The notes beneath the pieces were generated by a model that saw nothing but the letters and a program-made list of their open reading frames with translations, was not told the DNA's origin and did no database searches. Shown here piece after piece: positions 47,201-56,962 of a stretch of 64,000 nt of DNA; the first letter of the stretch is position 1, and every line of letters starts with the position of its first letter. This stretch comes from Diplonema japonicum (Eukaryota > Euglenozoa > Diplonemea > Diplonemida > Diplonemidae). Where the stretch lies: assembly GCA_964019335.1 (NCBI GenBank), contig OZ025755.1:124001-188000 (forward strand), read 5' to 3'. Position numbers and translations under genes: made by a program.

Positions 47201-50200
47201 CGATCGCATCGATGAGGCAAAACAATTCTTCACGCTGCTCTCTAATTGAGAGAGAGGCGGTTGCAAAGCGTCGCAACGTACCTTTGAGTTCCATTCTCCT
47301 TGGCGGGCGGGCATCTTCGACGGAAGGGTCGTGAGCGATAGGGAGGATCGCGACGTTGTCGGTGCAGCCTAGCCGACGAAGGGTCTTCACAATGTCGCAC
47401 CAGGAGTACACAACGAAGGTGTGGTAGAAAGCGTTTGCGCGTATCATGTAGACGCCATTCGCGCTGAAGGAGATAAGCTGCGGTCCTGAGATGCGGGTGT
47501 CACCGACCCCGTCGCCTTCCTCGCCTTTTCTCTTCAGTTCCAGGCTTGACAGGGTCAACCCTGTGATGGTCTTCAACTCATCGGTGGCTGTGTCGCAACA
47601 ACATAACACCCCTTCCTTGATGAAGACCAACAGACCTGTTTCTATAGGGTGGAACGCACCGTCCGTTGCCTCTGCCAGCGGGTCGCCTCCCGGGATCTCC
47701 ATCACCGGACGCAGTTCATCCTCTCCTCCGTTCACGTGTGTTTTATATATTTCCACAGCTTTGCTGAAACGCGCGACCACGATGTTTCCCGAATCGTCGC
47801 ACGACATGGCACACCCACAGCACGCGCCTTCCGACTGCACTCTAGTTGACACAAGGGAAATCACCTCTCTTGTCGGGCAGTGAAGGTACCCCACTGTCTG
47901 CCCGTCGGTTTGAGGGTATTCAAGCATGCTAGCGATGTATCCGCCTTGGGCTCTCGGGGTGTGCAGAGATGCCATCCTTGCAGGGATTGCATCATGGTGG
48001 AGTTCTATTGACGTGCAGAAGATGCCAGGCGAGCCCCACGCGAGGTTGATCGACGTTTGCAGGAATTCAAGCATGGTCTTCGCCTCCCTGTTGAACGGGA
48101 AGAGGACCGACGAAAGGAGCAAGACCTTAAGTATACGCTTGCCCTCGTTGAGTGTAATCGCACCAACGGTTCCTAAGATCTGGTCATCGGTCGTGTTGCG
48201 GCGATGGATCGCCGATGCTGACATGCAGAAACCGTATGGCGAGCCGAGCTGGACATCTGCTGTCAAATCCGTCTGGCACTCATGGATGACAGGTGCGGCT
48301 GCGGGTCCTTTTGAGAATTCAACCTTCAACAGCGTCCCATCTGAGATCAAAATGAAGTCCTTGTCGTGCGTGCCGTGCAGCACGTCGGAATACGGGAAAA
48401 CCACCATCCTCGTATGGTCCGGAAAGGAACAGATCTCAGCGGAGAACTGCCGTTCGATGTTCAGAACAAATAGCTTCTTCCTGGTCGGGGAGATGAAGTA
48501 CACGACACCCTCGAGGCTTGCCGAGCAAACCGTCTCTGCCGAGGGTTCATCCAGCTCGGCTACCGGGGAGAGATCACCATTGGACCAGCTTGTCTGTGAA
48601 GCCCGGTACTCCAATACACATGACAGCGATGTTGTTATCCCAATGAAACTCGCCCCACCGCTAAGCACAATGTCCAACGGCCTCACCGATTTAGCGTCGC
48701 ACGCGTAGAGGTTCGAACCGTGACGGAGCAGCCACACAACGACTGCCCCAGCTTGTTTTGATAAGTCAAGATCTGCCGCACCGCACAGTTCTGCTGCGAT
48801 GTGTAAAGCGGTTCGCCCGTCTGCGTCGCGAAAGGAAGGCGGGACCATGCCGCGGTGCATCCCTTCGCAAAGAACGGACAGCATCCCCAACAGCTTCGGA
48901 ACCCCGGCTCCCAGACTCCTTCCCTGCCGTAAATGATCTCGCAACAGCTTCTTCGGGATACACCTCGAAACGGACAATCCCTGCCGGACGCTCATCACGG
49001 TGTGGTCGCACGACACCCCACGGCTCTGCTTGTCGATGATCCTCTGTATCTCGCTCCAGTTATACACCGCAATGGTCTTCAGCAACGTGTTGTAACGATA
49101 GAAAAGAGACCCGTTCCGCGAGAAGTGAACCTGCTGCACGCCCGACACAGTGTCGTCGCCTGTGTCCTGGCTACGCGCCGCCTCATGAGAAGTCAGCCTG
49201 ATGGGGCCGATGGCATTGAACTGCTTGGTCTTAAGAGAGTACCAACAGAGAATCCCGTCCCGTATCAAGACCAGCATTTCTGGCATTGCAGGGTGGAAGG
49301 AACCGTGGATTTCTTCAAGACCCCTGGGGATGTGAACCTCGGTGACTGGCGGGTCGCTGGACGGAAGCTGCCGGTTCACAAAGATCTCATGCGACATGCA
49401 GACAAACCCTTGTGAAACAGACCCAGGCAAAACACTCTGCGGGGTTGCAACGTGCGTGCACAGGGTGTCTAGCACGGGTGCGTTCAACGCAGGCGGTCCG
49501 TCGTGGGGGCTCGATGGTTGCACTTCTTCCACGGGAGGAGTTTGTTCCTCGTTGTGGCCTATGCCGACGAACATGAAGTCCTTCTCCTTTATCCTGTACA
49601 CCCCGTAGGCCCCGCTGTCCATTCCGAATACGTTAAGCTCCCTGTTCCCCCCGACGGCACCGACCGTGTACCCTTCAGGTACTTCCTTCTCTGAATAGAA
49701 ATCGTCGAAGTCGAGGTTGGCCATCGTTCGCCTCCCTTGCGAGATGTCAGAGATAAGTGTGAATGCGGCTGCCAGTTGTTCTAGTGGACACACCATTGGC
49801 CGGATTGGGTCGAGTTCCGGGATGTGGTAGATTTGGATCGATCCGCTTTCCGAAACCTTAGAGAATACCCCTATGAAAGACGGTGCTGGTGCTTCGTGAA
49901 CTGTGACAGGGTCAGCTGCGGCTCGGGTCGACGTGGGTTCGGGTTCTTCCGTCGCATTCTCACTGACCCCATGCGGGAAGGACAGAAATCTTTTCGTGAA
50001 GGATATCGACGGGTCTTCCACCACTGCGGCTGTTTTTTCTCTGTGCACTTTCGACTCCTCTTCCAATCCTTGGATCTCGGCCTTCATGTCCTTTAAGTAC
50101 GACGGGTGTAGACGGCAGTTTCTTGTGGTCCTCTCGACGGCTGACTTCCCAGCAGGGCCTCCCAACGCCTCTTCAACCCATGTTAGAGAGGCGAGGTTAT

Positions 50201-51281
50201 CCTTAAACGTAAATGGTGTTTGAAGGTGACGAACAGTCAGTTCAGGGGTGCTAGTTTGGACTGATAAGAGAACACCGTTTCCTAGAAGGATGAGGTCGAA
50301 GACTTTTTGGCTGATGTCGCGGTGATAGGGAATGACGTAGAAGTCTCCATTGACAACATTGTGAAGAACGGTTGATATGTTGCTGGTCACGTCCCTGCAG
50401 CACAGTGCGCCGGAGCATCTCGAGTGGAAGTAAACAAGTGTTTCCGACACCGACGATACGGACATCCTCGTTATGGAATCGTGCTGGATCTCGTTCGACG
50501 CCAACGGAAGGAAAGCGGTATTCATCTTACCCTGCAGGCTCTCCGTGTACTCCTCCATGATTCTCATGGCAGTGTTCCTCTCGTCGCTGATAGACAATCC
50601 CCTAGCAATGTCCACCGCAGATACCCCGGTAACATCTGTCACATGGGGGTTCCCACCTGTTTCCAACAGCAAGGCAAGCCTTTCCCTTACAACACCTTCA
50701 GAGAAGTACGCTGAGGTACGTATGGTCAATGCCAAGGGTGTCGTTCCCGACGCATCCGGTGCGTTGATCGGGATCCGTCCTTCTTCTATCGCGACAATCA
50801 TGTTTGCGCGGGCTTTCTCGGCGTCTTGCCATTCAAGTTCTGATGTTTTCATGCACTTGTGGATCTCCAGGGTGTATCGCGCCATAGTGCTTTTGATGAC
50901 AACGGGTTTCATGAATTTCTGTTTGAGCACCAAGGTGTGGACGACGGAAGGATCTGTACCTGCACCGCCACACGCTTCACGGAGTTTCCATCCTAAGCCT
51001 TCTAGTTGGGTGAGGATTGTTAGAATTACCGTCGTGGATTTCAGGACCGGGTCCATGAAGGCGCCGGGGAACTTCACCACCCAGGACGAGGCGGGTTTTT
51101 CCCGCATTTCGCACCAACCCCCTCCGGCCTTGCACTCCAGATCAGAGGCCACCGCGGCCTTGATCTTCAACACTGTCCTGCTCTCGATCGGTCCTGCAAA
51201 GTACAGCGCTGGCGGTGCCGTGCTGAGTGTGATGATCAACGTGTTGCTTTCCCTTTCATTCGACTTCTGCGGCGGTTCCAT
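44211..51281 (-). CDS. Giant modular ankyrin/propeller-like protein, 2356 residues
   Basis: A single open frame of 7.07 kb from the ATG at 51281, directly after an A11 tract. Four ankyrin modules lie near residues 172-235 (SGTTPLALTIR), 815-900 (DADGRTALHIAAELCGAADL), 1368-1440 (DSEGRTALHIITSICDATER) and 1937-2010 (DNKTALHLACMSGGS). Each linker holds a beta-strand-rich region of 400-550 residues with a recurring signature: FHP..., then VLIRDGILCWYS, then a final strand like NTLLKTIAVYNWSEI or NAFYHTFVVYSWCDI. These repeat four times, so the protein arose by internal quadruplication. There is no signal peptide or membrane helix, so a cytoplasmic scaffold is likely. Subfamily and partners are unknown. 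Confidence 0.87.
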   Translation of the reverse strand: MEPPQKSNERESNTLIITLSTAPPALYFAGPIESRTVLKIKAAVASDLECKAGGGWCEMREKPASSWVVKFPGAFMDPVLKSTTVILTILTQLEGLGWKLREACGGAGTDPSVVHTLVLKQKFMKPVVIKSTMARYTLEIHKCMKTSELEWQDAEKARANMIVAIEEGRIPINAPDASGTTPLALTIRTSAYFSEGVVRERLALLLETGGNPHVTDVTGVSAVDIARGLSISDERNTAMRIMEEYTESLQGKMNTAFLPLASNEIQHDSITRMSVSSVSETLVYFHSRCSGALCCRDVTSNISTVLHNVVNGDFYVIPYHRDISQKVFDLILLGNGVLLSVQTSTPELTVRHLQTPFTFKDNLASLTWVEEALGGPAGKSAVERTTRNCRLHPSYLKDMKAEIQGLEEESKVHREKTAAVVEDPSISFTKRFLSFPHGVSENATEEPEPTSTRAAADPVTVHEAPAPSFIGVFSKVSESGSIQIYHIPELDPIRPMVCPLEQLAAAFTLISDISQGRRTMANLDFDDFYSEKEVPEGYTVGAVGGNRELNVFGMDSGAYGVYRIKEKDFMFVGIGHNEEQTPPVEEVQPSSPHDGPPALNAPVLDTLCTHVATPQSVLPGSVSQGFVCMSHEIFVNRQLPSSDPPVTEVHIPRGLEEIHGSFHPAMPEMLVLIRDGILCWYSLKTKQFNAIGPIRLTSHEAARSQDTGDDTVSGVQQVHFSRNGSLFYRYNTLLKTIAVYNWSEIQRIIDKQSRGVSCDHTVMSVRQGLSVSRCIPKKLLRDHLRQGRSLGAGVPKLLGMLSVLCEGMHRGMVPPSFRDADGRTALHIAAELCGAADLDLSKQAGAVVVWLLRHGSNLYACDAKSVRPLDIVLSGGASFIGITTSLSCVLEYRASQTSWSNGDLSPVAELDEPSAETVCSASLEGVVYFISPTRKKLFVLNIERQFSAEICSFPDHTRMVVFPYSDVLHGTHDKDFILISDGTLLKVEFSKGPAAAPVIHECQTDLTADVQLGSPYGFCMSASAIHRRNTTDDQILGTVGAITLNEGKRILKVLLLSSVLFPFNREAKTMLEFLQTSINLAWGSPGIFCTSIELHHDAIPARMASLHTPRAQGGYIASMLEYPQTDGQTVGYLHCPTREVISLVSTRVQSEGACCGCAMSCDDSGNIVVARFSKAVEIYKTHVNGGEDELRPVMEIPGGDPLAEATDGAFHPIETGLLVFIKEGVLCCCDTATDELKTITGLTLSSLELKRKGEEGDGVGDTRISGPQLISFSANGVYMIRANAFYHTFVVYSWCDIVKTLRRLGCTDNVAILPIAHDPSVEDARPPRRMELKGTLRRFATASLSIREQREELFCLIDAIEARLIHPNFQDSEGRTALHIITSICDATERAEALKVMLWLLQKGSSIHMCDATRKRPCDVLTSPGSNKTYLSRAIETFHDQACSKMVPPPLPTELLNEDHIVVHIQPSAVCNSIYYVLCVDPSVATREACEIRDATTAPWAILSICVDSGKKEIVATGDALHKLDTEAFTTVPFTKEIHGDTPLDFLIFEGVLHIIRRTGNLASDALTMQLESSNVVNCLSILWGPDVADSLHTTGGTQDWGDMKGTACYHTLEDGVDTIKILRIPMLTHDDGNRAKYLSMLLKLGSLVKIPLNPSDQNDQLPCVASAWCNKGSGGLHFVLWNSEILAFSHRGSQLEVTGMIPDVETQLIDLKAAYYETTFVAIAKPREVMVFSVEATEESVEFAMLWRIADDPCGCQDVSPMSFHPKEPILVVIHDTELVAFHLNSRIAAAVCVVAPSGAEQRQAVLDGEKETNNLVGGNKTMFTCTGRHLLRQNLFYKTVVCYDFSELYVSIQLAVTDQFVKLNLLHAGANLPTAQPSVLSPMLPSAKPCVAKETLRGFIGRYSTQNPPQRNWKFVLNRMLLGIRSGLISKSYQCKDNKTALHLACMSGGSLHEEEIGPIITYLLKLGSSLYALDSSGASPVDLIPSGCENVFKPILEYRVCQEKRIEPAPVPLEIPVLIAQVATCEFSDDIYTVSERDGAVFVSCWTGGTEFESNNKIVYSTTGKTAAGFRIVVLKGERGSVLCSDGSLVDAQGTATSTELAFYVAKKQVLGFAAAGNITTGTVARVTEEGTFTVTIGGLTAPSATESISTLGKAPVSMQTSKNAYHVLLEDGLLLTWTDGTGFSETQLGGNPVDFSVQNGFSVTCGASLTVYSGSSMRFEIDDGSLLGLAGCAHPTDASLYVFIKERELTVLNLKDFTCCTVCSLPKGPREDAKSGSSGANSILVPRFTSSGNFLIVCNIFEEIATVTPWTPLKTMYENLVAQPEITHNPVYLKRNVAGVDLFAIYQGLNGE

Positions 51282-51545
51282 TTTTTTTTTTGTTTGTTTG
51301 TTTGTGGGCCCGCGCCCCTCACCCACACTATCAGAAGGATAAAGGAAAGCAGAGCAGTCAAAAAAAAAAAAAAACGATAGATTAACCGATAGGTAAGAAA
51401 AAAAAGAAAAAGCGAAGAATACTCAAGGGGGGGGGGGGGGGAGGGCAAAACCTCAACCCTTGTATGGGAGAGAGAAAGAGAAGTGGTCGAGTTAAAAATT
51501 CTTTCGAAACATTCCCCCCCCCCTTTTTTTATATATTTTAACCGT

Positions 51546-52844
51546 TCAACTTTCAGTTATATTTTCTATGAATCGCAGCATGCTGTCTGCAACCTTGAAA
51601 AACACTTCTGAAGTGTTCACCATCGACATGTCGTCACATGGGGTACCCTCACAGGGGGATCCTAACACAGAAGGAATCAACCCGTAAAACCCAGCCTCCT
51701 CCGCAGTAGGTGTGTGGAAGGGATCGGTCATCAACATGGTGACCGACCCAGCACCCGGTGGAACACCGACAACCCGGTAAGGCTTGGAGAGGAAAGGAAA
51801 CAACAACTCAGAATTCGTGTGGACTTGTTGATAAGTATTTGGGGACGCAATGCTGTGGATATCGATGACATCCTTGGCAAACGGGCGAAGGGTGGAATGC
51901 CCACCCCATGTAAACGTAATTCCCTGTTTAACCTGTCTCTGCGACACCACCCACATAAGGTACATCACCAGCCCAAGACCAGTCGCAGAGTTGGCCCCTC
52001 TGAAGCATCCCCATGCGTTGATACCAATATCCACTCCAGATCCAAATGTAACCGCGGCACCTTGTACAGACTGCCCGACGTTAACCTCGCCCGTAGGGTA
52101 TTTGTTCGCAAGTAATTCAAATCCACCTGAAACAGACGTCCAAAATACTAACCCGGAAAACTCCGCGGGAGGTGTTACGGAGCCGATGACAACGATGACC
52201 CGTACACCGGGTCCTATGATGGTCCCGTTGCATGCTAAGACCGATATTGTTGCGTTGGCATCGCTGTCTAAACAGGTGTGGTATTGGACAGTTGAAACGT
52301 TCACCTCACCTTCTCCTCGAACGTGGCGGAAGAATGTATTCGTTGTGTTGTGAAGGGTGAGGGTGTACTGGTCGTCGGTTGTGTTGTGTGGTTCCAGTAT
52401 CGATACGGAACTGTACGGCACGCCGAACGAGTCGGTGAGGTTGGACACAATGGTCGCGAGGTCCGAAGGGGGGTTGAGGAATAGCTTCGTGAACAGGACA
52501 AGTTGTGTTTTATTTAGTTCGAGCCCTGGTGGGGAGGGTGGGGAAATGGTTGGTGCGCTTGTTGTTGGTGAACCTGTGGGTGGTGGTTCACAGTTACAAT
52601 CCTCGCCGTCGTCGCATCCCAAAACCGCTCCCAGAATTATCATTACCACCACCATTACAAACACCAGGGCCCCGCACCCTGCCATTGCCCACCTGAACCT
52701 CCACTTCACCATGTGATTCTCGGCAACCACTTCTGCAAATTTCGGGTTTCGCCACAGTTCGGCATTGCTGATCTGAAGGTCCATGGGGGTGAAGGCCTCG
52801 TCTGTGCGCGGGTCGCCTTCGCCTTCTTGCCGTGTGTAGTCCAT
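51546..52844 (-). CDS. Single-pass (type II) membrane protein with large extracellular domain
   Basis: 432 residues. The cytoplasmic N-terminus is about 48 residues, followed by one strong membrane helix (MAGCGALVFVMVVVMIILGA) and a Cys-containing, Thr/Ser/Pro-rich stalk (CDDGEDCNCEPPPTGSPTTS). An ectodomain of about 320 residues has many N-glycosylation sequons (NKT, NLT, NTT, NAT, NGT, NTS). The ectodomain has hydrophobic strands (VRVIVVIGSVTPP) and a glycine-rich block (AWGCFRGANSATGLGLVMYL) but matches no family I recognise. The lack of an N-terminal signal and a positive-inside segment (MVKWRFRW) favour the type II topology. Surface receptor or enzyme is speculative. Confidence 0.82.
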   Translation of the reverse strand: MDYTRQEGEGDPRTDEAFTPMDLQISNAELWRNPKFAEVVAENHMVKWRFRWAMAGCGALVFVMVVVMIILGAVLGCDDGEDCNCEPPPTGSPTTSAPTISPPSPPGLELNKTQLVLFTKLFLNPPSDLATIVSNLTDSFGVPYSSVSILEPHNTTDDQYTLTLHNTTNTFFRHVRGEGEVNVSTVQYHTCLDSDANATISVLACNGTIIGPGVRVIVVIGSVTPPAEFSGLVFWTSVSGGFELLANKYPTGEVNVGQSVQGAAVTFGSGVDIGINAWGCFRGANSATGLGLVMYLMWVVSQRQVKQGITFTWGGHSTLRPFAKDVIDIHSIASPNTYQQVHTNSELLFPFLSKPYRVVGVPPGAGSVTMLMTDPFHTPTAEEAGFYGLIPSVLGSPCEGTPCDDMSMVNTSEVFFKVADSMLRFIENITES

Positions 52845-54933
52845 TTTGTTTGTGTTTTTTTTTTTTAAAAAAAGACCCCCCTACCGCTTACATCCCCCTT
52901 TTTTTTAATATAAATATTGGGAGTTCCCCCCCCCCGTTTTGGAAAACGAAAAAATGAGGGGGAAAGTTGAAATGTGTGTGGAGGGGGGGGGAGAGAGAAG
53001 ACAGAGAGGGAAGGGGGGGAGGGGAGGGCCTACAACTCGAAAAAAAACTATTTTTTTTTCCAATTTTTTTTTCTCTTCATCTTTCTCTCTTTTTCTTCTC
53101 CCTCCCCACTGGTACTGTCACCCTTTTTTTTTTGTATCACCTGACACGCATTGGCAGGGGTAACATAAGGGGGGGGGGTAAAAAATAAAAAATGTTTGTG
53201 GGGGAGAGGAGAGGGATGCACAATACACATGAATCCGGGTCGCATCGGCAGGTGCCAGCACGAACGGATTTGAAAATAAAAAATAAAAAAAAGAAGGGGG
53301 AAAAAAAAAAGGGAAATGCATCCACCACAGGATCCCCCCAGAACCAGAGAATACGAAACTACAATGGGTGGGTGGGATAAAAAAAAATCTTTCTGTAGAT
53401 AAGATAAAAAAAGGAAAAAGAGGAGAGAGAGCTAAGAAGAAAGAAAAAAAGGGAGGGTAGTTTTTTACTGCTCTGCCTCTTTATGGCTTATCTTCCTATT
53501 TTTAAATCATAAACCCAATCATATGGGGTTCAGGCCAGTTGTCAGGGCGCATGAGCCAGTGTGCTGGGTGAGGGGGCACTGCTGTAAAAAAAAAAACAAA
53601 AAAAAAAATAAAAACACACAAAGAGAGGAATAGTACCAAAACTATCCTACAAAAAAAAATTCGGTTTTTTTTTTTTTTTTGGTTTTGCTATTTTCTTCTT
53701 TTTGATCTTTTGAAAAAGGGTGGGAGGAGGGAGGGGAAAAGAAAAAGAAAAGAAAAAGGTGAGGAGATATGGCATGAAGGGAAAAAAAAAAAAGGGAACA
53801 GATTGGGGGAGGGGGAAGGAGGGGAAGAGAAGGAAAGAGAGGAAAAACCCTAAGTTTGTATTTTTTTCACGGGCCTTTATTAAAGAACCGAACGTAGGGA
53901 ATTTTACTTCATTTTCCTTTTCCTTCCCCCCTCCCTTTAGAAGTTTTCTTTTTTGTTCGCACTTTTTTTTTTGTTTTGTTTCTTCTTCTTTTTTTTTTTT
54001 TTGCAACCTTCCCCTTTTCTGTCTCTCTATCTCTTTGTTCGTGCTTCTGAAGACTTTTCCTTAAAATTGTCTTTTTCTTTCTTCTATTTCTTCCCTTGTT
54101 TTTTTTTTGGGGGGTAGAAATAGGAATAGGTTTAAAAGAAATACTCTGGGAGGAAGGGGAGTGTCCCCCCTCCTATTGATCCACCAAAAATAAATATAAT
54201 GTTTCCTTTCAACCCCCCCACCACCACCTAGTCGCCAAGAGAAACTACAATTGTGTTGCTTGGGTAACTCATGCTTTTCGGTGGCGACGGGGTGGGAAAG
54301 AAAGTGAAAGAAAAAAGGGGGAAACCAGAGTTATAAAGTCAGAGGATATGGGAACTATAAAAAAAAAATGGGGGGGGAACAAAAGAAAATGAGAAAAATA
54401 CCAGAAAGCTGTGGGGGGGGGGGGGGGGAAGAAAAAGAATGACGGGGGGGGTGAAAGGAGTAACAGATGAAAAAAAAACTACTTTTTCTCCCTCTGTTTC
54501 TGATTCTTTTTTCTTTTTCGGGGGTTTTTTTTTTGTTTTTTCCCCCCCCTCCCACTGTGTTTGTTCTTTTATAAAACAGAAAAGAAAGGGGTGTTTTTCA
54601 TTTGGGTATTTTTTTTTTGTTCTTTTTTTTTTTTGCAACTGTTCGTCTCGCCAGGATGAGTAATAAAAAAAAGCAAAAGGGAAAAAAAAAAAAAAAAAAA
54701 AAGAAGTGGGGAGTAAAAAAGCAATAGGCGGGGAAGGGTGGGGGAAGTGAACATAAAATAAATACAAAACAGCAGATTACGGTAGTGGATCGTTGTTATC
54801 ATTTTTTTTTTAAAAACACTTTTTCAATTCGAGTCACCTCCCTATATTTAGACCAATGTTGCAAAAAAAAAAAAAATTCTTTTTTAATTGCCTCCAAAGC
54901 ACTTTCACAACGGGGTCTCGATTATCGGGAACT

Positions 54934-54964
<31 letters not shown>

Positions 54965-55145
54965 CCCACTCGAAAATCCTAAAAAGTGTATTTAAAAAAA
55001 AAAATAAAAACAACACAAAGTCACTACTTATTCTTTTCAAGAATAGGCGAGTTATTATTATTATTTTTTTTTTTTTCCCGTTCGTGCAACAGTTACAATT
55101 TTTTTTTCTTCTTTTTTCCCCCCCCCCTTCTCAATTCCCTCCATC
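52845..55145. other. Long intergenic low-complexity region (2.3 kb)
   Basis: The longest gene-free stretch. It is rich in A/T/G runs and GA tracts, and the frames are poly-K or poly-F translations. One island of normal complexity (54180-54300) contains an extended hairpin, described separately. No tRNA boxes, SL sequence or coding remnant was seen. A regulatory or transcription-boundary role is possible but has no direct evidence. Confidence 0.55.
54220..54293. other. Candidate structured element (long hairpin)
   Basis: CCACC...CTAGTCGCCA at the left can pair with TGGCGACGGGGTGG at the right (core TCGCCA/TGGCGA, extended by CCACC/GGTGG with a small bulge). The loop of about 43 nt includes ACTACAATTGTGTTGCTTGG. 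It stands out in an otherwise homopolymeric spacer and could be a small RNA or attenuator-like structure. Confidence 0.3.
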
Positions 55146-56723
55146 TCAGTGGTTTGTGTTCCACACCGACATTCTATAATGCCCGCCACACGTTTCCCCA
55201 GCATTCCCAGAGCACGGCAGAGTACATTCCGCCTCAGGCGCGGTCGTGGTGGTCGCCAAATCAGCGTCCCCACCACAGTAGCATTCATACCCGAACTGCA
55301 GACCAGCGTATTTAAACCCATTGTGCCCACAAACATTCACACATTTCTCAACATCATTTGTCGGGTCATAGTAACCGATATAATCAAACACGCGTGCTCT
55401 GTTGTCGATGTAACAACCAAGGTAGGTACCGGTCGGGACGGGGGCAAGATCGGCTTTACTGAAAACCTCCATTGCCCATGGTCCACCACAGTTGTTTAAA
55501 GGGTTTGCGGCGCACGGCATGTTGCAATCCTCGACCTTCAGCTTCTCTGTGTCGTCCATCTCGTTCCCACACCAACACTCATCCGTGAACTGTGTCCCGG
55601 CAAACGCGTAACCAGCGTCAAAACAAGCGTTTATACACCTTTCCACATCGTTATCGTTACCTTTGTAAATTTCAATCTCGAATATCCTCGCATCCTCATA
55701 ATCCCTGAAACATCCAATCGGTTCCCTGAACTGCATAGGTGCGGGCGGATCCGTTGGATCAGCAGACCAATCAACCGCGAGAATCGTCAAGCCATCGTCA
55801 CCTGTAACATATACAGATTCCTGGTAGATCTCCAACCCTGTGGGGAACGACGAGAACGCGTACTTGTTCAAGAAATTGGGCGTCGCCACCACCGTGATGT
55901 CGTACACCTGCAGCTCGATGGCGAAGGGGAAGAGACTGACACTGATCATGTACAAATGGTGTCCTTGAGTCTTCATTCTGATGGGATTTCCCAAAGCAAG
56001 CACTGGGGGTGGTATTGTCGGTGCCCCGCTTGCCAAATCAAACACGTACAAACCCTGTTTGTTTTCGCCGACATATAAAGTTGAATCTTTCAACACCACT
56101 GCGTAAGAGGTAGTCACGGAACCAGCAATATGTGTCGCCGTGGGTGCAGACGGTGTGCTGACATCGAACATGCACAATAGAACGGTTTGACACGCCGCGT
56201 AAACAACGTTGTTTCTTTTGACAAGCTGGTTAACGGCACCTCCACCGGGGACAGCAACCTCCCCTTCAAAGACGGGTTCGCCTGGTGTTGCCAGATTGTA
56301 TACAGCAAAGGTAGTTTGATCTTTACCAACATATGCGAAGTGGTCCTGAACAAGAAGACTTGTGAATTCGTTTCCTGTTATGGTAGCGGATCGAATGATA
56401 AAGGCTGGGGTGCCGATGTTCATCACGTAGAAGCCGGAGTTGGAGACAACGTAAGCGTGGTTGCCCACAACCCGCATTTCCTGGATGGCACCGTCATCGA
56501 AATCGTGTGTTCCTAGGAGGTTGCCTTCCCCATCGTACACCCAGATGGCGGCAGCGCCGCTTGAGCCCTTTGTCGAACACACGAAGATCCTTCCGCCGAA
56601 CCTCTCCACCCTCTGGCCGGTGTGGTCGGAATACATATCAGGTTTGTACGGCCCTCCCGATATCACAGGATCAGCCGCCATGGCGATTGTCACCATCACG
56701 CCTATCACTGCATGTTTTAACAT
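55146..56723 (-). CDS. Secreted LVIVD-type propeller with two WSC domains
   Basis: 525 residues; the ATG at 56723 follows A8. The signal peptide is MLKHAVIGVMVTIAMAADP. Residues 25-340 are repeats of about 45 residues with 'hAYV....G.YVMNI...P' character (NHAYVVSNSGFYVMNIGTPA; DHFAYVGKDQTTFAVYNLAT; STLYVGENKQGLYVFDLASG), typical of LVIVD/beta-propeller repeats. Two WSC domains follow. The first begins IGCFRDYEDARIFE (about 345-430) and the second LGCYIDNRARVFDY (about 438-525); each has the eight-cysteine pattern with GYAFAGTQFTDECWCG-like cores and an NNCGG or ETCGG end. WSC domains bind carbohydrate in fungal sensors and protist secreted proteins. It is probably extracellular and glycan-binding. 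Confidence 0.9.
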   Translation of the reverse strand: MLKHAVIGVMVTIAMAADPVISGGPYKPDMYSDHTGQRVERFGGRIFVCSTKGSSGAAAIWVYDGEGNLLGTHDFDDGAIQEMRVVGNHAYVVSNSGFYVMNIGTPAFIIRSATITGNEFTSLLVQDHFAYVGKDQTTFAVYNLATPGEPVFEGEVAVPGGGAVNQLVKRNNVVYAACQTVLLCMFDVSTPSAPTATHIAGSVTTSYAVVLKDSTLYVGENKQGLYVFDLASGAPTIPPPVLALGNPIRMKTQGHHLYMISVSLFPFAIELQVYDITVVATPNFLNKYAFSSFPTGLEIYQESVYVTGDDGLTILAVDWSADPTDPPAPMQFREPIGCFRDYEDARIFEIEIYKGNDNDVERCINACFDAGYAFAGTQFTDECWCGNEMDDTEKLKVEDCNMPCAANPLNNCGGPWAMEVFSKADLAPVPTGTYLGCYIDNRARVFDYIGYYDPTNDVEKCVNVCGHNGFKYAGLQFGYECYCGGDADLATTTTAPEAECTLPCSGNAGETCGGHYRMSVWNTNH

Positions 56724-56962
56724 TTTTTTTTCTTTAAAAAAAAGAACGCTGTGGGATGGTTTTTTTTTATTTTTTTTTTTTTTTTATTTAGAGAATATTG
56801 GGTGATTTTTTTTTTTAAATAAAAAATTGTATGTACAACCGCCGAGTAGTAATATTTTTTTTATAAAAAAAAAAAAAAGAAAAAAAAAAAAAACTCCCTT
56901 CCGGAAGGAGGGAGAGAGAGAGAGTGAGAGGGGGGAAAAAAAAAAAGAGAGAAAAAAGAAAA

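Noticed and set aside
53647-54802. Lysine- and phenylalanine-rich frames in the long spacer
   Set aside because: Low-complexity translations on both strands with no gene punctuation.
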